Shown: positions 63,154 to 64,000 of the stretch, piece after piece
Numbering within the stretch: position 1 is the first letter of the stretch
Layout of the letters: every line of letters begins with the position of its first letter
Origin: Leucothrix mucor DSM 2157
GTDB lineage: Bacteria; Pseudomonadota; Gammaproteobacteria; Thiotrichales; Thiotrichaceae
Assembly (NCBI RefSeq): GCF_000419525.1
Contig: NZ_ATTE01000001.1
Coordinates: forward strand, 2,464,655-2,528,654
Direction: 5' to 3'
Length of the DNA stretch: 64,000 nucleotides
Position numbers and translations under genes: made by a program
The notes under the pieces: model-generated
Told to the model about the DNA's origin: nothing
What the model saw: only the letters and a program-made list of their open reading frames with translations
The model's database searches: none

Positions 63154-63507
63154 TAAGCAGCTCTCCTATCACTTGTATAATTTTTATGTTGGCTCATGAT
63201 ACCGGATTCGGCGATGAACGGGTAGCAGTAGCCCTGCGAATAAATACGCTTAAGCATTCGCTAAAACCCAGTTAAACTGCGGATGTTAGGGCTAATTCAG
63301 CCAAAATTATGATTCATAAAATCTGCTAATCTTATTGATTAGCCACTGAAAAAGTTGACTCCACGGCCATTTCTTAATATACAGTCAGGGTTCAGTTACA
63401 GTTAATCGGCAGATCCCCCCGGATTTGTGGAAAATGCAAGAACTTGTAACGCGATATACTCCCATTCCGCTCAGGGCACCCACCCCGAGAAAAAATGAAG
63501 ACGTATT
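63154..63507. other. 354-bp gap: divergent promoter region
   Basis: No gene seen. It contains a perfect 7-bp hairpin GCTAATC/GATTAGC (63325-63343) and a sigma-70 promoter candidate upstream of the secreted protein. A long leader of about 125 nt follows that promoter. Confidence 0.5.
63355..63383 (+). promoter_or_regulatory. Candidate sigma-70 promoter
   Basis: TTGACT (63355-63360) and TATACA (63378-63383) are separated by 17 nt, each close to the consensus, and lie upstream of the secreted protein gene beginning at 63508. Confidence 0.4.
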
Positions 63508-64000
63508 ATGATGAATAAAACCCGTGTATTGGGACTAAGCCTCCCTTTGTTGCTTATCTTTTTAAGTGCCTTTCAACCGCTACACGCCTTCACCGGTAAC
63601 CGTACTTCCCCTCTCGGCATCAACACCAACGAAACCATGGATATGGATTCCAGTGTTCCGTTTCTCAACCTATTTAAGCTTGCCCTGCCATTCGATGAAG
63701 CCCGCCCCTGGCTCACCAAAGGCAATATTGACTATGATGAAAATGGTTGGCCAAGTAATCTGAATGGCGGTATCGCCGGAACGCGCTTTATTGGTGGCTA
63801 CCCTGCCAACAGCATCCCCAGTGCGGTTTATAATGTCTTTTATGATGGCGAAGGTGTCATCAATTATGGTGTGAATGCCAAATTAGTTCGCCGCCTGCCC
63901 GGTCGTGATTTAATTGAAATTCGCCCTGGTGCGGACAAAAAAATCAGCGCATCGCTCAGCATTGTAGAAAGTAACCCCAATAACTACGTTCGCAACATCC
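63508..64000 (+). CDS. Secreted protein of unknown function, 3' partial
   Basis: 164 residues are visible and the frame continues past the window. Signal peptide (LGLSLPLLLIFLSAFQPLHA) ending at about residue 27. The mature chain begins PLGINTNETMDMDSSVPFLNLFKLALPF and continues with PWLTKGNIDYDENGWPSNLNGG. The second part has VFYDGEGVINYG and an immunoglobulin-like core. The motif style recalls extracellular proteins of unknown role in sulfur bacteria and related groups. Family not recognised. Two adjacent ATGs (63508, 63511) are possible starts. Confidence 0.65.
   Translation, partial: MMNKTRVLGLSLPLLLIFLSAFQPLHAFTGNRTSPLGINTNETMDMDSSVPFLNLFKLALPFDEARPWLTKGNIDYDENGWPSNLNGGIAGTRFIGGYPANSIPSAVYNVFYDGEGVINYGVNAKLVRRLPGRDLIEIRPGADKKISASLSIVESNPNNYVRNI

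Overview
The window reads as one contiguous chromosomal stretch of a Gram-negative gammaproteobacterium. The evidence is the complete mlaFEDCB outer-membrane lipid transport operon, the ffs-dnaX-ybaB-recR block, HrpB, TadA, type I single-chain serine dehydratase, a twin-arginine-type sulfide:quinone oxidoreductase and a small SoxXA-binding-like protein. The last two suggest a sulfur-oxidising lineage (Thiotrichales/Leucothrix-like is my guess from gene content, not a proven assignment). There are no insertion sequences, prophage, CRISPR arrays or rRNA genes, and I recognised no tRNA gene.

Layout. 1-9 kb: 3' part of an Aas-type phospholipid acyltransferase/acyl-ACP synthetase, serine dehydratase with a divergent LysR regulator, and a guaB-guaA-tadA-EamA cluster. 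9-13 kb: SoxK-like exported protein, xseA, and a pseudouridine catabolism pair (HTH-fused PfkB kinase and psuG). 13-19.4 kb: a minus-strand cluster of secreted proteins that is the main find of the window: a stand-alone copper-amine-oxidase N-domain-like protein, two separate copper-amine-oxidase catalytic-domain homologues (one degenerate), a FixH-like lipoprotein and a MauG-type di-heme peroxidase lipoprotein. A third homologue with a C-terminal sorting-like tail lies at 29.9-31.5 kb. 19.6-29.8 kb: purH, a DctB/DctD-like two-component pair whose regulator has lost the sigma-54 contact loop, LeuE-like and EamA exporters, a SASA esterase, an endonuclease/exonuclease/phosphatase protein, a TIGR02444 protein and an MFS exporter.

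31.5-40.7 kb: a hairpin-rich gap, a small HNH-like gene, SixA, mlaFEDCB, HIT, recR, ybaB, dnaX with an A10 slippage site, the SRP RNA gene and a DUF4184 membrane protein. 40.7-52.5 kb: glyoxalases gloB/gloA, a YHS protein, hrpB, a DUF5368-like protein with sulfide:quinone oxidoreductase, a perfect FNR-type box shared with a divergent PLP decarboxylase, lipoproteins, a MATE exporter and a rhomboid protease. 52.5-64 kb: GST, an MscS-like channel, a full frcBCAK-type sugar ABC operon divergent from a PfkB fructokinase and a ROK regulator, a four-repeat membrane-anchored protein, and the 5' part of a secreted protein of unknown function.

How the genes work together. Purine synthesis is represented by purH, guaB and guaA. 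Sugar uptake, phosphorylation and control sit together in the frc region. The copper-amine-oxidase-like cluster combines predicted copper sites, an altered cofactor-tyrosine motif, a pseudo-catalytic paralogue, a split-off N-domain and a MauG-like di-heme enzyme, which suggests a secreted redox system unlike textbook amine oxidases. Several short tandem repeats (9, 8, 6 and 9 bp units) show that this genome tolerates repeat expansion. All assignments come from reading motifs by eye, with no database search.
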